From assembly GCA_021851405.1 (NCBI GenBank), contig JAJZDW010000015.1, positions 17,716-81,715 of the forward strand: a stretch of 64,000 nt of DNA. Direction: 5' to 3'. Positions 63,394-64,000 of the stretch are shown here, one piece after another. Within the stretch, counting starts at the first letter, position 1; each line of letters begins with the position of its first letter. The translations under genes and the position numbers were made by a program. The DNA is from Pseudomonadota bacterium. Lineage in GTDB: Bacteria > Pseudomonadota > Gammaproteobacteria > Steroidobacterales > Steroidobacteraceae. The notes under the pieces are model-generated. The model was not told the origin of the DNA and did not search any database. It saw nothing but the letters and a program-made list of their open reading frames with translations.

Positions 63394-63732
63394 CGAGTTG
63401 CGCTGGACGGCCTCCGTCATTTCCTTCATGGAACCGGCAATCTCCTCCAGGCTCGCCGCCTGCTCCTCGACCGGCTGACTCAGACTGGCATTACCGTTGG
63501 TGCTGTCCCGTGCACTCACCGTCACTTCGCCTACTGCGTGCCGTATCCGTCCGACCAGCTCATCGAGCTGTTGCGTCAGACGCCTGCGCTCGGTGATGTC
63601 GGTGACACACTTCACCACCTTGAGGAGCCGCGGGTTGGCATCGAGGATCGGGGTGTAGGACACCTGCAGCCACACCCGCCGCGCGCCCTTGGCGAGCCGG
63701 CAGTATTCACCGGAGTCATGTTCGCCGCGCGC
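63394..63732 (-). pseudogene. Methyl-accepting chemotaxis protein fragment (PAS plus start of signalling domain)
   Basis: Translation gives GEYCRLAKGARRVWLQVSYT and PILDANPRLLKVVKCVTDIT (the end of a PAS/PAC domain), then EVTVSARDSTNGNASLSQPV and EEQAASLEEIAGSMKEMTEA, the start of a receptor signalling helix with its methylation-type glutamates. After QRNS the similarity ends and the frame drifts into unrelated sequence. The rest of the signalling domain, including the tip that binds CheW/CheA, is missing, so this cannot act as a receptor. Confidence 0.75.
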
Positions 63733-64000
63733 GCTCGCGCCCGCCTGGTCCAGACCTCCTCGGCCGTGCGTCGTCGTGACGTCCTAGTCCGATGGGGCAA
63801 GGACTCCCTGATGGAAAGTGACCTCTGGACGATTCATCGCTACCACCGAGAACACGAACCCGGTCGGGGCTAACCTGGAGTTATCCCTCGGCGCGCGAGA
63901 AAATCCGTTGCTGCTCAGGTAGTTGACGCATTGCAGGCTGTGGGCTGAGTGGCTACACGGTGATTTGCTGCAGCAGCTGCAGCGCGCGGTGTTGTGTGTC
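63733..64000. other. Window end without recognisable gene
   Basis: These 268 bases follow the receptor relic. No frame carries a convincing domain; a short plus-strand stretch near the edge (GDLLQQLQRAVLCV) could belong to a gene continuing outside the window. No terminator or RNA gene is apparent. Confidence 0.4.

Overview
The window is GC-rich, almost entirely coding DNA. Gene content and order point to a gammaproteobacterium: def-fmt-rsmB-DUF4390-ntrY-ntrX, a dprA trace before smg-topA, rlmJ, priA, argS with a SPOR protein, exeA/gspB-like genes and dinB. An ECF sigma factor with a DUF3619-like partner and DUF3106 suggests the Xanthomonadales/Nevskiales side of the class. The genus cannot be told from sequence alone. 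No rRNA, tRNA or CRISPR was found.

Bases 1-53,130 are ordinary chromosome. In order: the end of a YceI protein; a small unknown gene; a YbjQ protein and a coupled membrane protein; acetyl-CoA synthetase with an unusual H1-like tail; a flap-type exonuclease; an HNH nuclease; three-gene transhydrogenase pntAA-pntAB-pntB; the sigma/anti-sigma-like/lipoprotein/DUF3106 operon; priA-argS-SPOR; the def to ntrX block on the minus strand, with a LysM lipoprotein divergent from def; aroE; rlmJ; smg-topA-gor-prlC; an HD-type protein; a PAS-GGDEF-EAL protein; dps; mdh; fadE coupled to a DUF3667 protein; dinB; exeA/gspB-like genes and a receiver-kinase fusion; a glycosyltransferase facing a hypothetical-methyltransferase-SDR trio; a PEBP protein; rimO; and an S10 peptidase closed by a strong terminator at 53,142-53,174.

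Bases about 53,360-60,345 are an accessory island and graveyard of mobile elements. It holds an ISL3 transposase relic that truncates a DUF6429 gene, a DUF3617-like gene, a 52-codon gene coupled to a SEC-C/YecA gene, a broken DUF4160 gene next to an intact DUF2442 gene, a serine-recombinase tail cut by an IS21 end, two different istB fragments and a frameshifted IS3 orfB. Inside it lies an intact three-gene unit, mntA-hepT-tyrosine recombinase, with 4-base overlaps at both junctions. A diverged direct repeat of about 105 bases brackets the 3.25-kb segment holding this unit.

Bases 60,430-64,000 return to chromosome-like genes: an EamA transporter with a very histidine-rich tail, a PmtA-like methyltransferase and a PAP2 phosphatase. 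A decayed chemotaxis-receptor fragment follows, and the last 270 bases hold nothing I recognise.

The most notable points are the mntA-hepT-recombinase operon and its repeats, basic H1-like tails on two housekeeping enzymes, an NtrX whose AAA+ motifs are degenerate, a pseudo-receiver fused to a Ser/Thr kinase beside exeA/gspB-like genes, and the dprA vestige. All family assignments were made by reading motifs; no database search was run.
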